NCBI GenBank assembly: GCA_951800675.1
Contig: CATOKC010000018.1
Coordinates: 1-33,422, forward strand
Reading direction: 5' to 3'
DNA: 33,422 nucleotides
From: an uncultured Oscillibacter sp.
GTDB lineage: Bacteria > Bacillota_A > Clostridia > Oscillospirales > Oscillospiraceae
In this document: in pieces, positions 25,176 through 31,681 of the stretch
Layout: each line of letters begins with the position of its first letter
How positions within the stretch are numbered: the first letter of the stretch is position 1
Notes under the pieces: generated by a model
Seen by the model: only the letters and a program-made list of their open reading frames with translations
Database searches by the model: none
Told to the model about the DNA's origin: nothing
Translations under genes and position numbers: made by a program

Positions 25176-26144
25176 ATGGCACTGGTCACTTCTACCGAGA
25201 TGTTCAAAAAAGCCTATCACGGAGGGTATGCAATCGGAGCCTTCAACGTCAACAACATGGAAATTATCCAGGGTATCACCGAGGCCTGCCGTGAGGAACA
25301 GGCTCCTGTGATCCTCCAGGTGTCCAAGGGCGCCCGGGCCTATGCCAACCGCACGTATCTGGTGAAGCTGGTGGAGGCCGCCGTCATTGAGTGCCCCGAA
25401 ATCCCCATCGTGCTGCACCTGGATCATGGCGATACCTTCGAGACCTGCAAGTCCTGCATTGACGACGGCTTTACCTCCGTCATGATCGACGCCTCCTCCA
25501 AGCCCTTTGCGGAAAACATTGAGCTCACGAAAAAGGTTGTCGAGTACGCCCACGACCACGGTGTGGTGGTCGAGGCGGAGTTGGGCGCTCTGGCCGGCGT
25601 GGAGGATGAGGTCAACGTTTCCGCCGAGGACTCTCACTACACCCGCCCTGAGGAAGTGGAGGAGTTCGTCTCCAAGACCGGCTGCGACTCCCTGGCTATC
25701 GCCATCGGTACCTCCCACGGTGCCTTCAAGTTCAAGCCCGAGCAGTGCACACGCAACGAGAAGGGCATTCTGGTTCCGCCCCCGCTGCGCTTCGACATTC
25801 TGCAAGAAATCGTGAAGCGTCTGCCGGAGTTCCCCATCGTCCTCCACGGCTCCTCCAGCGTGCCTCAGGACTATGTGAAGATGGTCAACTCCAACGGCGG
25901 AAAGATGCCCGACGCCGTGGGTATCCCCGAGGAGCAGCTCCGCGAGGCCGCCCGAAGCGCCGTCTGCAAGATCAACATTGACTCCGACCTGCGTCTGGCT
26001 ATGACCGGTACCATCCGGCAGCACTTCAACGAGCATCCCGGCGACTTCGATCCCCGTCAGTATCTCAAGCCTGCCCGCTCCAATATCAAGGAGCTGGTTC
26101 GCCACAAGCTGGTGGACGTCCTGGGCTGCGACCACAAGGCGTAA
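25176..26144 (+). CDS. fba: Class II fructose-1,6-bisphosphate aldolase
   Basis: A 322-aa zinc enzyme that splits fructose-1,6-bisP into DHAP and glyceraldehyde-3-P, directly after PFK. GAFNVNNMEIIQGITEA is the start motif; VLHLDHGD holds a zinc His and the catalytic Asp; VLHGSSSVP is the later phosphate/metal loop. The ATG at 25176 follows AGGAGATG. Codon use is strongly biased toward C-ending codons, typical of a highly expressed gene. Confidence 0.96.
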   Translation: MALVTSTEMFKKAYHGGYAIGAFNVNNMEIIQGITEACREEQAPVILQVSKGARAYANRTYLVKLVEAAVIECPEIPIVLHLDHGDTFETCKSCIDDGFTSVMIDASSKPFAENIELTKKVVEYAHDHGVVVEAELGALAGVEDEVNVSAEDSHYTRPEEVEEFVSKTGCDSLAIAIGTSHGAFKFKPEQCTRNEKGILVPPPLRFDILQEIVKRLPEFPIVLHGSSSVPQDYVKMVNSNGGKMPDAVGIPEEQLREAARSAVCKINIDSDLRLAMTGTIRQHFNEHPGDFDPRQYLKPARSNIKELVRHKLVDVLGCDHKA

Positions 26145-26156
26145 TTGCGTTTTCAT

Positions 26157-26188
26157 AAAAAGGGAGCGTTTCGGCGCTCCCTTTTTTC
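26157..26188 (+). terminator. Terminator after fba
   Basis: AAAAAGGGAGCG-TTTCGG-CGCTCCC then six T, 15 bases after the stop. Confidence 0.92.
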
Positions 26189-26301
26189 GTTTCATGCAAG
26201 ATAAATCGGATGGGGGCTATCCATCTCTTCGTTTTTGAACAGAAAAAGAGAGAATCAGGGGAGACCATTTGTGATACACTTGGAAATAAGGAGGAATTGT
26301 G

Positions 26302-26616
26302 ATGGATTGGCTGAAGAAATGGAATGAGGCCCTGGACGAATCGGAACAAAACCTGGAGGGGACCGTCGACGCCGAAAAACTGGGGCGGCTGGCGGGCTGC
26401 TCCGCCTACCACTTCCAGCGGATGTTTTCCTACCTGGCCGGAGTGCCTCTCAGCGAGTATGTTCGCCGGAGGCGCATGACCCGGGCCGCGGCGGACCTGC
26501 AAAACGGGGAGAAGGTGTTGGATGTGGCCTTGCGCTACGGCTACGAATCGCCCACCGCTTTTAACCGTGCCTTCCAGGCGGTCCATGGAATCCCGCCGTC
26601 CCAAGCAAAACAATAA
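26302..26616 (+). CDS. AraC-family HTH domain (N-terminal half)
   Basis: A 104-aa fragment holding two helix-turn-helix units: GTVDAEKLGRLAGCSAYHFQRMFSYLAGVPLSEYVRRRRM and VLDVALRYGYESPTAFNRAFQAVHGIPPSQ. This would bind DNA. AAGGAGGAA precedes the ATG at 26302 (a GTG lies one codon before). It ends at TAA where intact homologues continue, so it may be a stand-alone DNA-binding protein without a ligand domain, or a relic. Confidence 0.8.
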   Translation: MDWLKKWNEALDESEQNLEGTVDAEKLGRLAGCSAYHFQRMFSYLAGVPLSEYVRRRRMTRAAADLQNGEKVLDVALRYGYESPTAFNRAFQAVHGIPPSQAKQ

Positions 26617-26694
26617 GGAGTAAAGTTAAAAGCCTTTCCACGTATCCACTTCAAATTTGTACTCAAAGGAGCGGAAGAAATGGAGTAGCAGATC

Positions 26695-27132
26695 GTGAAA
26701 CGGGAGGCTTTCCGCATTGTGGGCTTTCGCACGCCGCTGCCTGCGGATGTGGAAGAGAGCTCTCAGATTGTTCCCAGGTTCTGGGCGGAGGTTGGTCCAC
26801 GACAGGCGGAGCTGCTCCCGCTGATGAATGGGGAAGCCGCCGGAATGTTGGGGGTGAGCACCTGCGGCGAGGAGTATTATATAGCCGTAGCGTTCGGCGT
26901 GCCTGTTCCAGAAGGAATGTATGAATGGATGGTGCCTGCTGCGACCTGGGCAATTTTCAACGGAACGGGGCGGCTGCCAGAGGCTATGCAGAATCTGCAA
27001 AAGCGGATCGTCTCAAAGTATCTGCCAGACTCCGGTTATGAGTGGGCCAAAGCGCCGGACAGTGAGGTCTATTTGAATTATCCTGGGGAAGAAAGCCGAT
27101 TTCAAGTCTGGCTGCCGGTTATAAAGTGCTGA
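26695..27132 (+). CDS. GyrI-like effector-binding domain (C-terminal half)
   Basis: A 145-aa fragment with the GyrI/AraC-effector pattern: KREAFRIVGFRTPLP at the start, the PEGMYEWMVPAATWAIFNG core, and DSEVYLNYPGEES near the end. A GTG at 26695 with GGAG 9 bases upstream could allow separate translation. Such domains bind small, often cationic ligands in multidrug regulators. Confidence 0.65.
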   Translation: MKREAFRIVGFRTPLPADVEESSQIVPRFWAEVGPRQAELLPLMNGEAAGMLGVSTCGEEYYIAVAFGVPVPEGMYEWMVPAATWAIFNGTGRLPEAMQNLQKRIVSKYLPDSGYEWAKAPDSEVYLNYPGEESRFQVWLPVIKC

Positions 27133-27186
27133 CGCACCCTTCCGACTTTCCCCGCATATCCTGTGGGGGAAGGGGAGGGAAGCGGT

Positions 27187-27687
27187 ATGCAGTTGTATCC
27201 ATATGACCGGGAAGCCGCCGTTTTATATGCCCATCAGTGGGCTTACGGCCGGAATCCACTCTTTTACGATTATGAGCGCCTGGGAGGGGACTGCACGAAC
27301 TTTGCGTCCCAGTGCATCTACGCCGGAAGCGGCGTCATGAACTTCACGCCAACCTATGGCTGGTATTACATTGATGCAAACCGGAAGGCTCCGGCCTGGA
27401 CAGGCGTAACATACCTGTATAATTTTTTGACCCGGAACAATTTTTCGATTGGGCCGCTGGCAGAGCTTTGCCAGATAGAGGACCTTCTGCCGGGTGATCT
27501 GATTCAGCTGTCCTTTAAGGGGGCGGAGTATCAACATTCGCCCGTTGTGGTGTCAGTAGGAAATCCGGTGACACCGGAAAATGTTTTGATTGCCGCCCAC
27601 AGCTACGATGCGGACTATCGGCCTCTTTCCAGCTATGAATACCGGAAAATCCGTTTTCTGCACATCACTGGCGTGGTTCGGCCTTAA
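27187..27687 (+). CDS. Amidase_6-type (putative amidase) domain protein
   Basis: A 166-aa protein with the Amidase_6 start pattern YDREAAVLYAHQWAYGRNP and the Cys motif GGDCTNFASQC (Cys36 likely nucleophile) and a later His in EYQHSPVVV, a papain-like pair. No signal peptide is seen, which is unusual for a cell-wall amidase. A GGGGAGGGAA site precedes the ATG, and a small hairpin lies before it (27150-27168). Confidence 0.85.
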   Translation: MQLYPYDREAAVLYAHQWAYGRNPLFYDYERLGGDCTNFASQCIYAGSGVMNFTPTYGWYYIDANRKAPAWTGVTYLYNFLTRNNFSIGPLAELCQIEDLLPGDLIQLSFKGAEYQHSPVVVSVGNPVTPENVLIAAHSYDADYRPLSSYEYRKIRFLHITGVVRP

Positions 27688-27742
27688 AAGATTTTGTTCA
27701 AAAACAAGAGTGTATGACATTGCGCCACTTCTGATAGAAGAG

Positions 27743-27776
27743 AAGAACGCCTACCTCTTTCGAGGTGGGTGTTCTT
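27743..27776. terminator. Hairpin between converging amidase and recombinase genes
   Basis: AAGAACGCCTACCTC-TTTC-GAGGTGGGTGTTCTT, 15 bp with two G-T pairs. It overlaps the recombinase stop; downstream T-rich sequence on - suggests termination there, less clear on +. Confidence 0.65.
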
Positions 27777-28800
27777 AGTCTGTGTTGTCCTTTTTCTTTG
27801 TGTTTTTAATCTGTGACAAGGGATTTGCCTTTGCGGCAACTCGAAGAGATTCGTTGTCGATATGGGTGTAAATTTGGGTTGTATTCAAGTGGTCGTGCCC
27901 TAAAACCTCCTGGACCGCCCGAACATCCACGCCGTTCTGGAGCATCAGCGTGGCGGCGGTATGGCGGAGTTTATGAGAGGAGTATTCACTTTCGTCAAGT
28001 CCAGCGGCGGAGAGCCGTTTCTTCACCATGGCGTGGACAGTGGAGCGGCTGATCCGCTCGTTGCGGGAGGAGAGGAACAACGCGCCTGCGTCCCGGCCGG
28101 CGATGGGCCGACGAACAGCCAAGTAGCGGTTCAGTGCGTCTTGGCAGGCATCATTTAAATAAAGGATTCGGACCTTGTTGCCCTTGCCCAGAACCCGAAT
28201 GGATTCCCCTTGAATATCCCGAAGATTTAATCCGACTAACTCTGAGATACGCAGTCCGCAGTTGAGGAACAGCGTCAAGATGCAGTAGTCCCGCTCCTGG
28301 TTTTTGCCGTCCACAGAGCCCAGCAGCTCCACGCTCTGGTCCAGCGTTAAATACTTGGGCAGGTTTTTTTTCAGCTTTGGTGAGTCAATATCTTTGACAG
28401 GATTTTCACGAATTAGATGGGCCTTGTTGGTCAGGTAATTGTAGAAGGATCGAATGGTGGCCAACTTCCGAGCCCGGGACGCGGTGTTCAGGCCATAGCC
28501 GGAAGTCTGGCTGTTTTGGTGTTGAACCCGGTCTCGGCTTAAATAGGTCATGTAACTGTAGATATCTGTCAGTGTTACGCTGGCGGCAAAGTCCAGGTCT
28601 ATGTCGGAGATGTCGATTTCGTCCAGTTGCAGATTGGACAAACTAGAGTTCCGGTTTTGCTTAAGATAGCGGAAAAAATTCCGCAGGTCTAGGAAATACT
28701 CGTCCACAGTCTGCTTGGAATGTGCCTTGACAGTTTCATGATAAGCCAGGAAATCCCGCAGAATCGGCGGGGCTTCGGTGTGGTAATTGGTCATAAGCAT
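27775..28800 (-). CDS. XerC/D-like tyrosine recombinase
   Basis: A 341-aa recombinase. The N-terminal core-binding SAM-like domain spans about 10-130. The catalytic set is complete: Arg184 (CGLRISEL), Lys206 (GKGNKV), His276 and Arg279 (HKLRH), His302 (GHDHL) and Tyr311 (TQIYTH). The ATG at 28800 has no ribosome-binding site and comes right after the TAA of a 36-aa ORF, so coupled translation is likely. It may be the chromosomal Xer protein used by the filamentous element, or the element's own integrase; sequence alone does not decide. Confidence 0.9.
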   Translation of the reverse strand: MLMTNYHTEAPPILRDFLAYHETVKAHSKQTVDEYFLDLRNFFRYLKQNRNSSLSNLQLDEIDISDIDLDFAASVTLTDIYSYMTYLSRDRVQHQNSQTSGYGLNTASRARKLATIRSFYNYLTNKAHLIRENPVKDIDSPKLKKNLPKYLTLDQSVELLGSVDGKNQERDYCILTLFLNCGLRISELVGLNLRDIQGESIRVLGKGNKVRILYLNDACQDALNRYLAVRRPIAGRDAGALFLSSRNERISRSTVHAMVKKRLSAAGLDESEYSSHKLRHTAATLMLQNGVDVRAVQEVLGHDHLNTTQIYTHIDNESLRVAAKANPLSQIKNTKKKDNTD

Positions 28801-28911
28801 TTAAACAATATAGGATTTGGGAACAGAACGCATATCGCTGACGGAAACGCTTGGAATGGTCAATGCGGTTTTGCTCTCCCCTAGATTGAACAAAATTTTT
28901 ATTTTGTTCAA
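28801..28911 (-). CDS. 36-aa ORF upstream of and coupled to the recombinase
   Basis: TTG-start ORF, MNKIKILFNLGESKTA...SYIV, whose TAA is directly followed by the recombinase ATG with no gap. The GGAGGAGGAAAGG region 15-30 bases upstream and the lack of a recombinase ribosome-binding site support translation. The TTG lies inside the right arm of a 13-bp palindrome, which could mask the start in RNA. No homologue recognised; function unknown. Confidence 0.5.
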   Translation of the reverse strand: MNKIKILFNLGESKTALTIPSVSVSDMRSVPKSYIV

Positions 28912-28913
28912 TC
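28884..28913. repeat. 13-bp perfect palindrome, candidate recombination or regulatory site
   Basis: GATTGAACAAAAT-TTTT-ATTTTGTTCAATC. AT-rich in a GC-rich region. It is not followed by a T run on -, so not a plain terminator. It does not match the usual dif arms I know, but the spacing and recombinase neighbour make a Xer-type core site possible. Confidence 0.85.
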
Positions 28914-28963
28914 GCCTATATCGTTCCTTTCCTCCTCCCTGGTGGTATTTTGGTTTTCAAAAG

Positions 28964-28992
28964 ATTATATCACGAGAGCCGCATCAAGTCCA
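28964..28992 (-). promoter_or_regulatory. Promoter of 36-aa ORF/recombinase
   Basis: On - TGGACT (weak -35), 17 bases, TATAAT with extended TGA just before. The extended element overlaps the stop codon of the coiled-coil gene. Confidence 0.6.
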
Positions 28993-29254
28993 GCAGAGAT
29001 TCCACCAGCGGCCCGAGGCGGTGGTCCGCCTCACGGAGCTTTTTCACCCGGTCCTGGATCATCACTATCTCCCTGTGCTTGTCCGAAATCTGCGCCTGGA
29101 GCTGGTTCCAGTCCTGGACCAGTTCGTCCCGGCGTTCCTCCATATCCAGGACGAGGTTTTCCAGCTTCTCCGAGAAGTTGGCTCCCCGGTACTGCTCTAT
29201 GTACTTCGTCACCCGGTCCGAGAGGCGGACACACTTTTGATTTGTTTTTGCCAT
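28970..29254 (-). CDS. Small basic coiled-coil (RHH-like) protein of phage element
   Basis: A 94-aa protein. Residues 1-30 (KCVRLSDRVTKYIEQYRG) look like a short DNA-binding ribbon-helix-type start; the rest is a long charged coiled coil (LVLDMEERRDELVQDWNQL..., about 35-80). The ATG at 29254 follows GGAG closely. Its first 224 bases overlap the end of rep in another frame. A role in replication or plasmid-type control is a guess from position. Confidence 0.65.
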   Translation of the reverse strand: MAKTNQKCVRLSDRVTKYIEQYRGANFSEKLENLVLDMEERRDELVQDWNQLQAQISDKHREIVMIQDRVKKLREADHRLGPLVESLLDLMRLS

Positions 29255-30188
29255 ACTGCTCCACAAGCCTCCTGTATTTTGGATTTTCCGAAATATTTCG
29301 CTCCTGAATTTTGCGCAGAAAGAACGGCGCGCCGTAGATTTCAACTGCTGCGGAAATGGCGTTTCCGGCCTGCTCAAAGACAAACGTGTCCAGCTGCCGG
29401 ATATTATACTCTATTCCCGGCTTCACATAGAGCCGAATCCGGCCAACCTGCTCAATCAGATTTTCCCAGTAATCTTTCATGGGCCACCGCCAGCGGTTGC
29501 TGTCTGTCCCTGGATCGTCGACGTAGCGAACGTAGTTCACCAGCACCCCCTGGAACAGGACGCCAATTGGGGCCGGGTCAAAGCAGAACGCCTCCGCCCG
29601 CTCGTCTCGGAGCTGGAGTTCCACCCGAACCCAGTGCTGGTCCTCCGGTAAGTCCCGTTCTGCCGCTTTGTCATAAATGCGAATCAAGACCGCGCTTTTC
29701 TTGCTGCCGTGGTAAACCGTGATTCCAGGCCGCCCGTCCTTAAACTCCTTTTCTATCCTGGACTTGCGAAATTTACTCACAAACTGCTGTTCCCCGTCCT
29801 GGTTGTCACTGTCGCGGAAAAGCTGCTGGATATCCAGGATACCGGAATGATCATCAAAGGCCACGTCCAGCCGGGTGACGTGGTAACCCTCCCCCTGCTG
29901 GAACAGCCGGAAAAGTCCGTCAAAATCTCCGGTCCCGTACTCCTCGAAGCTCCGGCATCCTTGACCGGACATATCCAAGCAAGTCCCCATTCCAGGGTTT
30001 CCATCGTACAAGATCGAGATGCTGCCAAAGTAAAGCCCTTTCCGGTATCCGTTCCGGCCATGGCCCAGCTCATCCCAACCGCGGTTCTCCATTCCCAGCA
30101 GCTTCACCCAGGCTCGCGGGTCCTCCTCCTTCCTGCTTACTGTCAGCCAATCATAGAGAATGACATTCTCTGAAATATCACTTTTCAG
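29031..30188 (-). CDS. Rep_trans-type replication initiation protein, apparent CTG start
   Basis: About 385 aa. The part starting VILYDWLTVS and the LLGMENRGWDELGHGRNGY region are characteristic of the replication initiation factor family that nicks DNA for rolling-circle replication; VTRLDVAFDD and LIRIYDKAAER follow, the Tyr of the latter being the probable nicking residue. No ATG, GTG or TTG covers the conserved N-terminus (first GTG at 30107 cuts it off). A CTG at 30186-30188 lies 6-7 bases after a strong GGGGGTGA site, so CTG start is inferred. The C-terminal 75 residues are Gly/Pro-rich and overprint the next gene. Confidence 0.75.
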   Translation of the reverse strand: MKSDISENVILYDWLTVSRKEEDPRAWVKLLGMENRGWDELGHGRNGYRKGLYFGSISILYDGNPGMGTCLDMSGQGCRSFEEYGTGDFDGLFRLFQQGEGYHVTRLDVAFDDHSGILDIQQLFRDSDNQDGEQQFVSKFRKSRIEKEFKDGRPGITVYHGSKKSAVLIRIYDKAAERDLPEDQHWVRVELQLRDERAEAFCFDPAPIGVLFQGVLVNYVRYVDDPGTDSNRWRWPMKDYWENLIEQVGRIRLYVKPGIEYNIRQLDTFVFEQAGNAISAAVEIYGAPFFLRKIQERNISENPKYRRLVEQYGKNKSKVCPPLGPGDEVHRAVPGSQLLGEAGKPRPGYGGTPGRTGPGLEPAPGADFGQAQGDSDDPGPGEKAP

Positions 30189-30533
30189 AACTTTTCACCC
30201 CCTATTATGTAGGTAGTACCCCCCTGTTAGTGTAGGGGGGTCCGGGAAAGCCGCAGCTTTCCCTTGTATTACGAAATCGCGACCGGCAGCGACGCCAGGA
30301 CGCGAAAACTGTAATGCAACGCTGGCCCGCTCTGCGGAGCGGCCCCCTCCTCTGCCCGGCTTGAATCGGCGGTCGGGGGGGATGGGTCCCCCCCGCCTTG
30401 CCCCCCTTCGGGAAGTGGCCAAAGGAATATGGGCAAGGGCGGAAAATCGGAGACCCTGCGGCCTCCGGCATCCTCTGCCCTGGTTGTATTACGGAATTCA
30501 TGCCGCAGCAGCTCGCCGGCAAGATTTTCTGTA
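30189..30533 (-). other. Hairpin-rich noncoding region, candidate phage origin/packaging region
   Basis: About 345 bases before rep. It holds at least four hairpins: ACCCCCC-N10-GGGGGGT (30218-30241), GGGAAAGC-CGCA-GCTTTCCC (30244-30263), CCGCTC-TGCG-GAGCGG (30327-30342) and GGGGGGG-N6-CCCCCCC (30375-30394), and two GTAATACAA motifs. ORFs across it look like chance. The layout matches the intergenic region of filamentous phages that contains origin and packaging signal. Not proven. Confidence 0.6.
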
Positions 30534-30722
30534 TTACACGCCATTTCCCTGGAGGATATCCAGGCACATTTGATAAACGCCGGAGCTATAGCGCCGGTCC
30601 CAGCTCTCCACCAGGGCCAGCTCCTCCCCTCTCAGCTCGTCCCGCCATTCCTGGGTATAATCTTCTTCTGTTTCGCTCCACCAAAGGGAAAGCAGAGCTG
30701 CCTCCCGTTCTCTGGATACCAT
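30534..30722 (-). CDS. 62-aa acidic Trp-rich protein of phage element
   Basis: A 62-aa protein, MVSREREAALLSLWWSETEEDY..., acidic with three Trp, helical by eye. A perfect AAGGAGGAG lies just before the ATG, and the GTAATACAA motif overlaps it. The stop TAA is inside another copy of the motif. Function unknown; a small regulator or ssDNA-binding partner is possible by position. Confidence 0.7.
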   Translation of the reverse strand: MVSREREAALLSLWWSETEEDYTQEWRDELRGEELALVESWDRRYSSGVYQMCLDILQGNGV

Positions 30723-30785
30723 AGAAATCTCCTCCTTGTATTACAAACTCTCCGGGACGTTCCCGAGGCCTTCAGCGAAATTGTA

Positions 30786-31598
30786 TTACAGATGCAGCGC
30801 ACCGACGAACCGGCACAGCTCACGCTCCCGCAGCTTCTGGGCCTTCCGGTTTCGCGCTTCCGCCAGCACAGCCGCCAGCCTCGACAGCAAAACGGCCCTT
30901 TCCTCCAGGTCCCCGTTGGCGGCGCCGCCGTTCCCTGGGGCCCCACCGCTAACGCGGTGCCCCCCAGCACAGACGGCGCCGCCAGCCGTGACCATATCCG
31001 AAAACAGCCGGTAGCTGTCATACAGCGCACTGTAACGCTTCCGGTACGGGAAGACGGAGTGGCCGAGCTTCAGCTTATTGCCGCCGTACCAGTAGTCAAT
31101 GGCGATGAACCACGTACGCCCGAAAGAGAACAGTGTCAGGAACATCCCGCCGAAGCCGTAGTTATTCAGCTTCCGGTGCTTAACCTCATCCTCCACCAAG
31201 CTCCTGATCTGCTTGTCCAGCATCCGGTCCGACTGGGTAATGAGAATGATATTGAAGCCCAGCTTGCGGTGCTGGGAAAAGAACGTCACCCAGGCGTTCC
31301 GGTCCTTTCGCCCGAAATCCCGGCAGTTAAAGATAATCTGACACTCGTCGATCACCACCAGAGCCTGACCCTCCTTGCCGATTTTATGATGCTCCAGGGC
31401 ATACGCCACCAGCCGCTCCGCCGTCAGCTCCGAGTTGTCCCAGTACTCCACCTGAGCCCGGCATTTCTTGACAAAGCCCGTATTCACCGGGAAGTTACAG
31501 ATCAGGGTCCCGCCCCGCCTCATGCGTCGCTCGATATCCTTGGCGGCGTGGAAGCTCTTGCCGCTGCCGGGCGTTCCGGTATACAATGTGATACTCAT
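30786..31598 (-). CDS. Zot/pI-like phage assembly ATPase
   Basis: A 270-aa protein of the zonular-occludens-toxin (Zot) family, the filamentous-phage pI assembly ATPase. Walker A GTPGSGKS is at residues 8-15 and Walker B VVIDECQ at 81-87; the region SQHRKLGFNIILITQSDRMLDKQIR fits the family. A hydrophobic patch near 150-170 may contact the membrane. The C-terminus is charged and coiled. The ATG overlaps the TGA of the upstream 28-aa gene (ATGA). Its stop TAA lies in a GTAATACAA motif. Confidence 0.92.
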   Translation of the reverse strand: MSITLYTGTPGSGKSFHAAKDIERRMRRGGTLICNFPVNTGFVKKCRAQVEYWDNSELTAERLVAYALEHHKIGKEGQALVVIDECQIIFNCRDFGRKDRNAWVTFFSQHRKLGFNIILITQSDRMLDKQIRSLVEDEVKHRKLNNYGFGGMFLTLFSFGRTWFIAIDYWYGGNKLKLGHSVFPYRKRYSALYDSYRLFSDMVTAGGAVCAGGHRVSGGAPGNGGAANGDLEERAVLLSRLAAVLAEARNRKAQKLRERELCRFVGALHL

Positions 31599-31681
31599 TC
31601 AATCACCTTTATCCAGCGCAGCACAATCTGATAGATGTAATAGACCCCCACTCCAAACAGCCATGCTTCAAAGATGCTCAC
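31595..31681 (-). CDS. 28-aa single-pass membrane protein in the pVI position
   Basis: A 28-residue GTG-start ORF, VSIFEAWLFGVGVYYIYQIV..., one TM segment with a basic end. Four-base overlaps at both sides (GTGA with the adsorption gene, ATGA with the Zot gene) argue for true translation. In Ff phages the small virion protein pVI lies between pIII and pI. A longer start at TTG 31741 would give 48 aa with a longer hydrophobic segment. Confidence 0.55.
   Translation of the reverse strand: MSIFEAWLFGVGVYYIYQIVLRWIKVIE

Larger units (their letters stand above)
26302..27132 (+). pseudogene. AraC/GyrI-like regulator interrupted by two in-frame stops
   Basis: The HTH half (26302-26616) and the GyrI-like half (26695-27132) are in the same reading frame. 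The 78 bases between, read through TAA (26614-26616) and TAG (26686-26688), encode GVKLKAFPRIHF then VLKGAEEM, which is the known linker of intact AraC regulators with a GyrI-type effector domain. The gene thus seems to be one regulator broken by two nonsense codons with no frameshift. Recent decay or an assembly/sequence error are likely; readthrough is possible but unlikely. Confidence 0.7.

Noticed and set aside
28884..28913. Palindrome as a standard dif site
   Set aside because: Arms do not resemble known Firmicutes dif arms; kept as an unspecified recombination or control site.
28817..29722. 301-aa ORF on the + strand
   Set aside because: Antisense to rep and the coiled-coil gene; composition is Pro/Ser/Arg-rich as in shadows.
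30205..30567. ORFs on - across the noncoding region (up to 120 aa)
   Set aside because: Rich in Gly/Pro/Arg, run through strong hairpins, no good ribosome-binding site; chance frames in GC-rich DNA.
30264..30789. Repeated motif as a CRISPR array
   Set aside because: Repeat is only 9 bases, spacings are not uniform over the set and there are no cas genes.
30429..31631. 400-aa ORF on the + strand across the Zot region
   Set aside because: Antisense to the Zot gene, which has intact Walker A and B motifs; the + frame shows no family pattern.
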